Source: Casuarina equisetifolia (Eukaryota; Streptophyta; Magnoliopsida; Fagales; Casuarinaceae). From it: 64,000 nt of DNA. The notes below the pieces were generated by a model. That model searched no databases. It was given only the letters and a program-made list of their open reading frames with translations, and was not told where the DNA came from. Numbering within the stretch: position 1 is the first letter of the stretch; each line of letters opens with the position of its first letter. Positions 11,245-21,745 of this stretch are shown one piece after another. The stretch lies in assembly GCA_028551475.1 (NCBI GenBank), contig CM052357.1, positions 18,089,931 through 18,153,930 of the forward strand, given 5' to 3'. The translations under genes and the position numbers were made by a program.

Positions 11245-12951
11245 GGGTTTTATGGCTTAACAAGAAAGGGGTTGAATTGTTAGAACTAACAATAGTATGC
11301 TATTAGTTCCGATAAAAAAATCAATCCAATTATGTAAACAAGTCACACAAATAACAGTATCAAGTAAGCAAATTTCATCTAAATGATGCTTTACTTCTAG
11401 ATAAGATAGCAAGTTATCTAGAATATTTTCACACTTACATATCAAATGAGCTGATTAGTTAGTATCAAATAATTGATAGAATAATAAGCAACAAACATCA
11501 GAAGATATTCAAGTCAATAATGAGCAAAGAAACTAACACCAAGTTTAGCATGGTGGTTTGGCACTTAATCCTTGAGTCTTACGTCCACCTTCTTCTCCTT
11601 CAATCCAACCGATTGAAGTCCCTTTTACTAAAATAGAATTAGGAGAAAACGTTCTCGTTAATTTAATTAATTCCCCTTCAAGGAATTCTTAAACAATGTT
11701 ATAGTAAATGATCAAAAGATCATGACTCAATTACAAGTTATGGGATTTAGTAACCTAAAGGAGCTATTTCGATATGAATATAATAACTCAAAGCTCCTAT
11801 CATGAAAACCCCAAATTATAACAAATTAGGGTTTCAAATTCCTTCCAATGTTTATGTGTAATAAATATTTTTAATGAAATTAGCACATAAACAGAGTTAT
11901 ACAAGATACAATTGATGATATATCTAAATAAGAAACTATTTAATCACAATATCATTATGGTCTTGTATTTCATCAAAAGTGAATAAGGTTAAATGATCAA
12001 ACAGATGAGCTCAATAATCGATTCTTTACTTAAAGAGAACTTTAGATAATCATCTGTGTTAAACCCTTCTCCATGGATTAGTTCTTCTTAAATAGAAAAA
12101 ATAGAGCTAAGGTTTCAAACATTTCTAACCTTAGTAATAAAGCTTTCTTCCTATTAGAACAACAAATCAGCCTTCAAATTAGCTTCACATCTTCCTTCTA
12201 AGTTATAAATCCAACCGTTTTAACACCAGTCTTCTCAGGAATCCTTTGTTAAGGATTTGGTCGCCAACAGTGATGTTCCTTCATCTCTCTCCTTTATTTC
12301 TTTAGTCAGCATTCATTTGTTCTTAAGGCATCTTGTGTGATTAAGTGAGATGGTGCATAAGTGAAACGGTGAGTTTCATTTTGACATAAGCCGGGCTCAT
12401 TTAACTAATGGGCAGTGATCTTATAAGTAGATCGTGAAGCGGGCTGAGAACAAGACCAAGCTAAGAGCAATAGTAGGCCAAGAGTGATAGTAGGCTGAGA
12501 AATATAAGTAGGCTAAGAGTAATAATAGGCTAAGAGATATGAGCAGGCCAAAAGTAATATGAGTAGGTTGAGAGCAATAAAATATAAGTTCTAGGTAAAA
12601 CCAAAGTTTGCTTCAAAACTAGAACTAAATACTTCATACCTTCATCCAAGCAAGAGCAAGTATCATTTTTTCTTAAACATGATATATGACATATTTAACT
12701 TCAATTTAATAAGCCTTTTTCTCAAGACATTATATAGATATTAATAAATCATTTCTTAAGAGTACTATATAGTAACATTATATCAAGAAATGTAGGAACT
12801 TGATTTCTTTATAATATCATTGATTGATATTATAATTTGTACACCTTTTACTTCCTATGGTTTTCTTTTGTACTTATGAAAAATATATTTCAAGAAATTT
12901 ATTCAGAAATACATTTTGTCACAACAAAACCCTAATTTTCTAACTAACAAA
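11245..12951 (+). mobile_element. 1.7-kb insertion of an unrecognised family (copy 1)
   Basis: The copia integrase codes up to RRMN at 11,239 and resumes with TIVERIRCML at 12,952, so the 1.7 kb between is foreign. Possible target duplications are AGTATT and ACTATT. The insert has no coding frame worth naming. Near its start is gaaaggggttgaatt and about 0.3 kb in is ggtggtttggca. About 1.2 kb in (12,440-12,575) is an imperfect run of gtaggctaagag-like words. The insert at 37,097-38,711 has the same landmarks in the same order. I cannot name the class. Confidence 0.75.
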
Positions 12952-15187
12952 ACTATTGTTGAGAGGATCAGGTGTATGCTTTTACATTCTGGATTATCTC
13001 AATCATTTTGAGTGAAGCTATGTGTACTACAGTAGATCTTATTAACTTGTCTCCTTTAGTTCCATTAAAAGGTGATCTACCTGAGAAAGTATGGACTGGC
13101 AAGGAGGTTTCTTTCAAGCACTTGAGAGTATTTAGTTGTAGGGTGTCTATTCACATTCCTAAGGGTGAAAAGAACAAGCTTAATGATAAAGCTTAAGATT
13201 GCATCTTCTTGGGCTACGGACATGATACTTTTGGATACAAATTATGGGATCTAGTTGCAAAGAAACTGATCAAAAGTATAGATGTTATCTTCTTTGAAGA
13301 TCATACTATTGAAGATCTTAAGAAGACTAAAAAGCCAAGAGTTGTTAATGAAAGTCTTAAGGATATAACCTTACCTTCTTCTTCCCTAGTAAGTGCACAT
13401 GAAAGGGGAACTACACAAGAAGAGCCACTTGAAGATGCAGCAAGTGATGAAATTCTTGAAACTCTAGTTATTGAAGAATCTGGAAGACATGTTGATAATC
13501 ATCCAACTGAGTCATCAACCTATCTCCTAGTGAGAAGATCTAGCAAAAAGTGTCAGGCTTCAATGAAATATTCACCACATAAGTATTTGATGTTGACTGA
13601 TGGGGGAGAATCACAATGTTATAAGGAAGCTAATGAATGTGAACATAAGAAAAAGTGGAAGAAAGCAATGCAAAAGGAAATGAATTCCCTATAGGAAAAC
13701 CATACTTATGATCTTATGGCATTACTTAAAGGTAAGAGAGCACTTAAAAATAAATGGGTGTACAAGTTGAAGTCAGAAGAGAAGAATCTACTATCAAGGT
13801 ACAAGGTGCATTTAGTTGTGAAGGGTTATAATAAGAAGAAAGGTATTGACTTTGAGGAGTTTTCTCTCCTGTGGTGAGGTTGTCTTCAATCAAATTTATT
13901 CTTGGTTTAGCTACTAGACTGAACTTGGAGGTAGAATAACTTAATCTAAAACCTGCATTTCTTTATGGAGACTTAGAAGAATAGATTTATATAGAGCAAC
14001 CAAAGGACTTCATAGATTAGGGTAAGGAGAATGTTGTATGTCAACTGAAGAAAAGCTTGTATGGTCTAAAACAAAGATCTCGTCAGTGGTACAAGAAGTT
14101 TGAATCATCCATGATACAACATGGTTATAACAAGATTAGGGTAGATCATTGTGTGTTTATGAAGCACTTTTCAGATGGTGATTTTGTCATCCTACTCTTA
14201 TATGTTGATGATATGTTGATTGTTGGCCAGGACATTAAGAAGATTGTTAAGCTAAAGAAGGATTTAGGCAAGTCTTTTGTGATGAAAGATTTGAGACTAG
14301 TAAAGCGAATCCTTGGTATAAAAGTTAAACGTGACAGAAAACATGTAAAGTTATGGCTATCTTAAGAGAAGTATATAGAGAAAATACTTCAGAGATTTAA
14401 CATGGACAAGGTAAAAGTAGTAAGTACTCCACTTGTAAATCATTTCAAGCCAAGTAAGGAGCAAAAGCTTAAAAGTAAGAGTGAAGTTGAATATATAAAG
14501 AAAACATCTTATGCATCTGTAGTTGGTAGCTTAATGTATGCTATAGTAAGCACTAGAATAGATATTGCTCATGTAGTTGGAGTAGTTAGTCATTTTCTTT
14601 CAGATCTTGGTAAAATGCATTAGGAAGTTGTGAAGTGGATACTCAAGTACCTTAAAGGAACTCCTAAGTTGTGTTTGTCTTTTGGTAATAATAAGCCTCT
14701 ATTGGTTGGATACATAGATGCATATATGGCTGGTGACCATGATATAAGGAGATTTACAATAGGGTACATGCTCATCTTCACAAGGGGAACAGTTTCATGG
14801 TAAGTTAGGCTATAGGATTGTGTTGCCTTATCTACAATAAAAGCAACCTTATCTACAATAAAAGCAGAGTATATAGCAATTACTGAGGGTGGAAAAAAAG
14901 TTCTGTGGATGAAGATGTTTCTTCAAGAACTTGGTATAAAACAAGGGATGATTATCCTTTATAATAACAACCAAAGTTCCATCCGCCTTAATAAGAACAC
15001 GTCATCTTATTCAAGGTCTAGGCATATTAATGTCAGATATCATTGGATTATAGATGTATTAGAATCGAAGCAATTAGATCTTCTGAAGATTTACATTAAT
15101 GATAATGGAGCAGATATGTTGATGAAGCTGTTAACAAGAGACAAGCTAGAGATTTGTCAACAAGTTGTTGGAATGGACTCCAAGTAA
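12952..15187 (+). pseudogene. Copia pol, integrase C-terminus, RT and RNase H
   Basis: The reading resumes with TIVERIRCML. It contains the integrase tail (FKHLRVFSCRVSIHIP, CIFLGYGHDTFGYKLWD), then the RT with WVYKLKS, YGLKQRSRQWYKKFE and the YVDDM catalytic box at about 14,200. RNase H follows with GYIDAYMAGD, AEYIAIT and RSRHINVRYHWI. At least a dozen stops or frameshifts break it. A 21-bp in-frame duplication (ccttatctacaataaaagca twice) lies near 14,826-14,868. A purine-rich aaaaaaggaaaa before 15,265 is the polypurine tract. Confidence 0.9.
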
Positions 15188-15264
15188 AGTCAAGTCTAGG
15201 GAACAATGTTGTTTCTCTTATGGTGTAGTAATGTCGCACTAATGTTACTCCAAAAAAGGAAAAT

Positions 15265-15622
15265 TGTTGGGTTTGGAGTAAATTAGTAAGGATAATTATA
15301 TAACTACTATATTTATGTTGTGGGTAGTTTATAGGATTTCCCAATTCTAGTCTATTTGGGTTTCCTTAGTACTAGTATAAAAGGAAACACTATGGGGAAA
15401 ACCTAGTTACGAGGTTGAGAGAGATTGAGAGAAAACAGAGATTTTATGTAAACATTATAACCCTCCTCATTATAGTGAAGAATTGCTCCTTAGGCCAGGG
15501 TCGTAAGGATTATCTTGAACCTCATAATTTATGTGTTCTTTACTTGACTAATATTCTCTTTGTATATGTGGCGAGACCTTTAGAGATTCTGTGAGTTTAG
15601 ATTCATGAGTTTGTGTCTAACA
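15265..15622 (+). repeat. 3' LTR of copia element 1
   Basis: It starts TGTTGGGTTTGGAG and ends GTCTAACA. It is the same LTR as 8,201-8,551 with scattered substitutions. AATTG follows, matching AATCG before the 5' LTR. Confidence 0.93.
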
Positions 15623-15869
15623 AATTGGATAGATGAAAGCAGAGGAGCACCTGTTTCCCTGATGTTGCCAACGATGTATTTTGCAAGGAAAGGCAAAAGG
15701 AGCCGAAAATGGATGTACAACACTTGAATGGCTCGGGAGGTCAATCAAAGGCAGGCAATGTGTATGATTGCTGCATAACCATACTACCACTATAACACAA
15801 AACGAGGCCATTAAAAGTTGACCTTCTCATTCAACTAAAATATGTTAGGAAATGACAAAACAAAGGAAA
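15623..15869. other. Intergenic, nothing recognised
   Basis: The stretch between the copia LTR and the start of duplicated DNA has no frame, repeat or motif I can support. Confidence 0.5.
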
Positions 15870-16110
15870 AAGGTTCTATATTATTCCATAGAAGAGAATA
15901 ATTGCATGACCAGCAATAAACTTGCATGAATCAGCTAATGCAATTTGCAAGTCCTGGGAACCTTTTTCTTTTAATTTCGTTGACTTGCGAATGGGATTGA
16001 AAGATAAAAGATTGATATAACTAAAGCCATAATTGGCGTTCAAGATATAAATTGGTTGGTTGAACTGCACCCTGTGAAAAGTGAACTGTATTTTGTACCG
16101 AAATAATTAA
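15870..16110 (+). repeat. Remnant copy of the DNA found downstream of RING1 and RING3
   Basis: It aligns with 25,000-25,230 and 48,200-48,440. Shared words are ttattccatagaagagaata, ctaatgcaatttgcaagtc and cctttttcttttaatttc. It marks the left edge of a third, mostly lost copy of the duplicated unit. No RING coding sequence remains here. Confidence 0.7.
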
Positions 16111-16199
16111 ACAACGTGAAAGCAGGAGTGCGGAAGTACGTATTGATAAAATTAAAAATCTTTTTTGTTTTTCTAATCAATATCCTTTGTTTGTCTCCA

Positions 16200-16460
16200 T
16201 CTTCACCACTTATTTTTCGCTTTCTTCATTTTGGAATTTTGAATCATTGATTTCCCTCCTCTCTTTCCATGGATATTCCCGCCTTTTTCTTTTCTTACTT
16301 TTTTTTTTTAATTTCAATCATTTTTTGAGCTCTTAAGATCATTAAAATTCTTTTTCTTCATCCAAATTTTCTAAAATTCATGTAGTTGTAGTTCATACAA
16401 CTGCTTAAAATGCTAATCATAAAGTTGAATTAAATAACTCAAAATTCATTCTAGTAGTAT
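16200..16460 (-). repeat. Remnant copy of the 5' flank of the CCHC/GRF zinc-finger gene
   Basis: It aligns with 31,510-31,740, the DNA immediately upstream of the zinc-finger exon at 31,026-31,472. Both have ccatggatattcccgcc, a T-rich run and gttcatacaa. The exon itself is missing. It supports an ancestral order of RING flank, zinc-finger gene, germin-like gene. 16,461-16,650 holds nothing I can name. Confidence 0.65.
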
Positions 16461-16861
16461 TTCTTACATCTAAGGAGTCTCAAGCCCCCACCGTGATAAT
16501 CCTACAAGTGTCATGTTGCAAGGCCTCAGACAACACACAATCATTTGGCGGGGGTCAATTGTCTCACTCGGACCTTCTAGTAAAGAAACAATTGACTTTC
16601 ATGTTGAGTAAAATATTCTCCAAAGTACTTCTATAGTTAACATTTAATTGTATGTGTATTTAATTTTGATGTATTTGCACTAACATATTACATAAAGACA
16701 GAGAGAGTTGTTAAAACATCATATTCTCATTATGGTCCAACTCCACATATGAACGAAGTACACAATCAAACCTTTTATTTTGCTATTGCTATAGTAAAAA
16801 TGAAATAAATTTTCAGAATAGATTTATAGATGTAGCATATACATCTCTAACTTTAGCCCCA

Positions 16862-17658
16862 TTAGAACTTCTTCTGAAGATCTTCAACAATCTTCTTGTC
16901 AAGTTGGAAGGCCTTGGCGAGAACGTTGGGATCAATGGGAGGATCAGATCCAAAAACAGCATCTGCAATAGTGATGACCCCAGCGTTTTGGCTGCTCAAT
17001 CCAGCAAAGGCAACAGCATTGGTGTGTCCCACGTTGAACTGGAAGTGAATGAGACCGATTGGGAAGACAAAGACATCTCCCTTGTTTAGAACCTTGGTAA
17101 AAAGGCGGTTTTCTCCATTTGCTAGGTTGGATGTGACAAAACCAACTTCGAGAGTACCCTCTGCGACCACTAGAATCTCAGTTCCACGAGGGTGGGTGTG
17201 GGTAGGGTTCTGGCCATATGGTGCATAGTCGATACGGACTAGAGATATGCCGAGGGAGTTGAGACCTGGGATTCTATCTACGTTCACAGTAGTGACATTC
17301 GACCCAACTCGATTGCCTGTGTCTCCAGCGTTTTGGAGCCCCGAGGTGAAAAAGTCTTCTGCCTTGACAAGCTTAGGATCCTTGCAGAATTTTCCATTCA
17401 CGAACACTGCAGGAAAGAAATTGACATATTCATAATAAGAAAGAAATTTATGAGGGTCTTGCTTTACTTCACTTGGCAACCTTTGTTAAGCAGGAGCTTG
17501 TTAAATGAATGAGTAAAATACAAGTGTATACCTCCATTCTTGGGCTCGTCAATTGCTACACAGAAGTCCTGAAGTGGGCTAGGGTCGTAGGCAGAGACAA
17601 AGGAGGATGTCAGTGCCAAGAGGGCAACAATTACAAGGAAACAGACTACTTTCGCCAT
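16862..17658 (-). CDS. Germin-like protein GLP1, intact two-exon gene
   Basis: This is a secreted cupin of the germin family, 223 residues, normal family length. Exon 1 is 17,532-17,658 and exon 2 is 16,862-17,406, with a 125-bp GT-AG phase-1 intron. I chose the MAKVV start over an in-frame upstream ATG because it starts the signal peptide (about residues 1-23). The mature part opens with [10 protein letters not shown]. Cys33 and Cys50 should form the usual disulfide, and Asn79 is in an N-V-T glycosylation site. The four manganese ligands are present: His112, His114, Glu119 (cupin motif 1) and His163 in [12 protein letters not shown] (motif 2). Germins form wall hexamers, and some have oxalate oxidase or superoxide dismutase activity; which applies here cannot be read. 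Thr111 replaces the Pro of the other copies. Confidence 0.96.
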
Positions 17659-17730
17659 TTCTAAGTGTTTAACTTCTTTTGAATGATCTTGTTTTGGTAA
17701 TGGGTGAGAAAGTATCTCCCAGGACATCTC

Positions 17731-17739
17731 TAGTTATAG
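17731..17739 (-). promoter_or_regulatory. Weak TATA-like box of GLP1
   Basis: The minus strand reads CTATAACTA 73-81 bp upstream of the ATG. The same aligned position reads CTATAAGTA in GLP3 and CTATAAATA in GLP2 and GLP4, so GLP1 has the poorest match to a plant TATA box. Confidence 0.6.
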
Positions 17740-19870
17740 TTAACAACCCTTGAACTGGTCCATGGTTAGTGTCAAGTTTAATAGCTCAGGTCTTCAGTAG
17801 TTACTTATTTGATATGGCAAGGGCGAAGTTCTTCAACCACTACAGCAGACTTTCAACCTCGTGTAGTTTTTCTTCTCGAGCTTTTCGTTATCTCGAGACG
17901 ATTTCTTCTTTTCTGCCTAACAATTTTTGACTAACTGCCCTTTCTTTTTTCAGTCGGGCCTTGTCACTTCAGTAACGTGAAATTTGTAAAGGAGCTATGG
18001 TCTATCGACGATGCGAATATTGAGATCTAGATGCTGAAGCTGTCAAGTAGAGAAACGAAGATTGAGTAATGAAAAGAAGAAGAAAAAACCTTTCACTCCC
18101 TTCGCTCTTCCATTGCCTCTTGATCTCATCTAATGGTTGTTGGAATGCCGGCACGGTGGGTGACAATTGATATCTTTGCCAACAAAAAAAGAAAAAGAAA
18201 CTAAGATATTCTATGCAATTAGGATTCTTTGGCGTCCAGATTTAGGTAAACACGCTCTCATATAAAAAAGTTTATTTTGCAGTTCGGAATATTCTATGCA
18301 ATTAGTTACGTCTACAATTATTGGTCTCCAAGTCAGAAAACAAATGTATTTGAAAAGTTCAACTAATTGAAAATCGTTTAATGACTTCTGCTTCTCTGTA
18401 ACAAAGCCTTGAGCGGCAAGATCAATATATTTCTGGTGGTAGATCATAATCTTGTTGACTAATGGAATTAATATCAAGAATTTTAATGCTAGTGGTAATT
18501 AGTGAAATTACCATCTTATCTAACGCACATATATGTTATTACCTTATCTATGCGGAACTTGTCTTGGAAGAAGTCTCCTCTTCTCTTTCTTTTTGTTTGA
18601 AATTCAACCGATGATCATCTTGATGGAAATCTACCTTCCAATTGAGACAGTCCCAAGAGATTTGTAATATAACCCAGGAGAAACCAGAAAAAAAAGGAAG
18701 ATAAAAACAAGTGTATGTTCCAAAAAATGATGATTGTTGAGTCATTGTCATTATGGAAGATATCCATAGATATGTCCTTGCGTCCATCATTGAATATATT
18801 AAAAAAATAAATTTCAATTAAAAAGTTAATTCATGAGTTGGAATGATAGTTTGTGCATTTAAACTTCACAAGGGGTATAAATTTTGTATGTGAAACTTTT
18901 GTTGTTAATATTCTCTTGTGTTCTGAATATACATTAAACTTAAGGTTGATTGAAGTGAAATAGATGTTTTCCTACGCATAGACTCTATTTTAAAGGCTCA
19001 AAATTGAACAAAAGTTTAATGAGAAGGAAACATCAAATTGCTACTTGACATAGTCCCGAACGACTTCTAATGTCACCCAAAAGAAAGAACAAAATATCTA
19101 GAAAGAAGCAACTGCTCCAAAAAAATTATAACTGTTGATTGGTTGTCATGATGGAAGATGCGTTTTTGATTTGCAACTTGATAACAAGGAGAGAGGGGTA
19201 GGCAAAGTCCTAGGGGAAGCGTGACAATCTTTTGCAAGAAAACACTCAATTTCATCTACCATTAAAAAGTTACTGCATGTGCTAAAATTTGACTTATGAA
19301 AGAACAAGGAATAAGACCAACATTGGAAAACTAGTTTCACTCAAAAAAATGAAAAAAAAATGAAGAAAAAAATAAAATTGTGATTTTTATTGAAAATTTT
19401 GCTAATTGATTTACAACAATTGAATTTATGCAATTTATATACAATTGCAATGAGTTAAGAAAGGAAAGAATTAATAAACAATTTTACAAAGAATTAAGAC
19501 TAGATTTGGACAAAATTTGGTGACAACGACAACTAGATTCTTAGAGGCAAACAAATGGGTTCTTGGGCTGACATGGGGCTAGGGCTAACATTATTGTTGA
19601 CATGGCAAAATAGTGGAAACACGTGCTGACATGGCAGGGCATGTGGATTACATGGTTTCGAACATTCCCTTGCAAATTGAAAGGAGTTTGTTTATCAACC
19701 TCTAGCTAGAAAATATAGGAGTTTCTCTAAAAGGAGTGGGTTGACATGTGGGTGGCTCCCATTCTTGTGAGGGTGAGGGATTTGCCCATAACTTGATTTG
19801 ACATTTCCTTGGGTGAAATTTGAAACTCAATTGCTTTTGCATGGAGAGTTAGGCCAACAAGGGTCCTATA
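17740..19870. repeat. GLP1 upstream DNA, part of block A duplicated at GLP3
   Basis: The whole stretch aligns with 44,663-46,865. Together with the gene it forms block A (about 16,650-19,870 versus 43,577-46,865). No gene is seen in it. An ACGT-core motif (GTTACGTCTAC) lies at 18,305-18,315 and a TGAGTCA word near 18,738. Relative to GLP3 about 110 bp is missing near 18,300. The block ends at 19,870, where in the other copy the RING gene starts. Confidence 0.85.
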
Positions 19871-20064
19871 TTGGTCCTTGGTTGGAAAACCCACGGTTTG
19901 GAACTAGGTCAGCATAGTAACCTGATAGGTTAAAGATCTGCTTGTACCTCAACTCAACATTTTTACGATTGTTTTGGGTCATATGATGGCCTTAGTGCAA
20001 CGGATTGATGTTGTCAAGGTCTTCTACTGTGACAGACCTATGTGGTCTGCTCTGCATGCATTAG

Positions 20065-20256
20065 CTATGCACAGTGGAGGTCTACAGCAGCCACAATGTA
20101 TCTCCTCTTAAAAGCTATAATTTGCAATGTAGCACTGACGATTGCTTTGCATGTCAGTTGTGAGAAGGTTGGAATGGTATTGCCTTTGGTCAACAATGAT
20201 AGTGGTTGTTTCAGGTCAGTAGCAACTTCTTTGGCCAAGTGTAACTCATTCAACAA
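20065..20256 (-). pseudogene. Unrecognised coding-like remnant
   Basis: The minus-strand frame of 63 residues contains KEVATDLKQPLSLLTKGN and KAIVSATLQIIAFKRRYIVA. It looks protein-like in composition, and the frame remains suggestive downstream, with stops. I do not recognise a family. It could be part of the gag-like remnant at 20,400-20,530 or an unrelated fragment. Confidence 0.25.
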
Positions 20257-20399
20257 ACAAAGGAAGTCATCTCAGTTTTCATGAGTTATTTTGAAACTAC
20301 TACAATGAATAGAGTAGGTCAGCTTGGAAGTCTAAATTTTTTTAAAGTCCTATAATGAATGAAGTAGTTTAGCTTAGGAAGCTTGAATTTTTTGATACT

Positions 20400-20530
20400 T
20401 TATAGAGTGAGAATCAATCATGCCTTGATATTTTTCCTCCAAGCTTTCTAATCTGTCTTCATTCTTTGCCATTACTTGCGCCATGTCTTGGTCCCGCTTT
20501 CGGTCATCAAATTGATGTCTCTTGATACTA
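20400..20530 (-). mobile_element. Start of a retrotransposon gag with adjacent primer-binding site
   Basis: On the minus strand, just after a CTAACA LTR end, there is aatagtatcaagag, a decayed initiator tRNA-Met primer-binding site. A hydrophilic frame with KRDQDMAQVMAKNEDRLE follows, typical of the coiled N-terminus of some gypsy gag proteins. Nothing more of the element is recognisable towards 19,900. Confidence 0.45.
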
Positions 20531-20532
20531 TT

Positions 20533-20909
20533 GTTAGGACTAAAGCCTTAATCACTCAATATAATCAATATAATCAATATAATACAAGAATTCCAAATGA
20601 AGAATGTCTCATTTATTAAGCTCAAACTAATTCAACAACAATAACAATCAAAAGTCCAGTTACTCAATCCCAAACCCAATAATTGACAATAATCAAACCA
20701 ACAACTCTATAATACTATGAGGCTATAGCTAAACTGTTATCACTAAACTATAAGGACAACTCCGGCTAGAGTTAGGGAAATTGTTGAAAGCTAAATTAAG
20801 TTTTCTCAAATGCGTGTCTTCTCCTAACGACTGAGATTTTCTTGTATTTATTTCTAATTTGTTATCCTAGGTTATTTGAGTAGGCCTTTTTCTTAAGTTA
20901 TATTTTGCC
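20533..20909 (-). mobile_element. Probable LTR belonging to the gag fragment
   Basis: The minus strand starts TGGCAAAATATAAC and ends TTAGTCCTAACA, about 377 bp, next to the primer-binding site. It contains an ataatcaatataatca tandem run at about 20,560-20,585. The right edge is estimated from the TG start only, and no target duplication was found. Confidence 0.45.
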
Positions 20910-21059
20910 AGCCGACGTCATAGCAGTGTGGCACCGAGAGAGTATCCAGCCAAACATGGCTTTGAGAAGGCCACAGGTCAAGGGTTGCGAGCACAAGCAA
21001 ACCCGATAGCACCCAATCGAGAACTGAAACAGAAAATTGTAGTGAAGTTCCAAAATACT

Positions 21060-21420
21060 ACAACCAAAAAATAATAAAAGAACACAAACCTTTCTCGGAT
21101 GGAATGGGCTGGAATTCAGGGATGGCTCGGGGAGGTAGAAAAGGTACCGGTAGAGTGCAGGGAGAGGTAGCATTATTCCTGTGAAGAGCGTTGCACGGTG
21201 CGCGAGCATGCGTGGTGTCTACGGCGAAGGCCGGCGCGGCAGGGTGCGTTACGGTGGTGGAGGCGCGATCAGCAAACCTGAAACATGTCTTTCCGTTGTT
21301 TGCGAAATGCACTGCTCCGATACGTCCGTCCTATTTAAGGTGATGTAGCCTTATAAATTACACCTTCTAAGCGTTGGACGAATGCTTTTGTCTGAGTCCT
21401 GAAAAATGCATTACAGTGGA
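21060..21420 (-). repeat. GC-rich duplicated segment, possible 5' exon or promoter remnant
   Basis: This is the most CpG-rich part of the window apart from the zinc-finger exons. It aligns with 35,345-35,700, which is the same DNA with most CpGs changed to TpG or CpA. The minus strand is open for 84 residues (21,312-21,058) but the sequence is low complexity. A possible splice donor (GAGAAAG|GTTTGTG) lies near 21,092. I cannot assign a gene. Confidence 0.4.
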
Positions 21421-21745
21421 CGAAACTCTCCCACTTCCTTTTTTTTATTTTTTATTTATTTTTCCTCCATCTTTTCTTCCTCAACTGTGGAAAGTGATGG
21501 ATTCAAAATATTATAGCACAAAGGGACTCACAAAGTGTATTCTTTGGCATTTAGAGTATTAAGGAGAACAGGCTTCTTACAATCTAAATAATGTTTAAGA
21601 GTTCAAGTCATGTGGCACAATTATATCTGGGAATTCTACCTCATGAGCGGCAGGTATTTGAGCCCTTATTTCCAAATTAGTCCCTTAAATCTCTCTGCCT
21701 TGTTCCTGATATTAAAAAAAAAGGAAAATAATAAAAAAGTAATGT

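Larger units (their letters stand above)
8201..15622 (+). mobile_element. Ty1/copia retrotransposon, nearly full length, inactive
   Basis: Two similar LTRs (8,201-8,551 and 15,265-15,622) both begin TGTT and end CTAACA. They flank gag, protease, integrase, RT and RNase H in copia order. The flanking 5-mers are AATCG on the left and AATTG on the right, a target-site duplication with one C-to-T change. Subtracting the 1.7-kb insertion at 11,245-12,951 gives an original length of about 5.7 kb, normal for copia. Many stops and several lost catalytic residues make it non-functional. The LTRs differ at many positions, so the insertion is not recent. Confidence 0.95.

Noticed and set aside
16904-17435. 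Plus-strand open frames opposite GLP exon 2, repeated at all four GLPs
   Set aside because: They are antisense shadows of the conserved cupin exon. They keep pace with the GLP sequence and have no features of their own.
17464-17727. Longer GLP1 start at an upstream in-frame ATG
   Set aside because: The MAKVV start gives a normal signal peptide, is shared by all four copies and leaves the TATA box at a sensible distance. The upstream extension is not conserved in GLP2 or GLP4.
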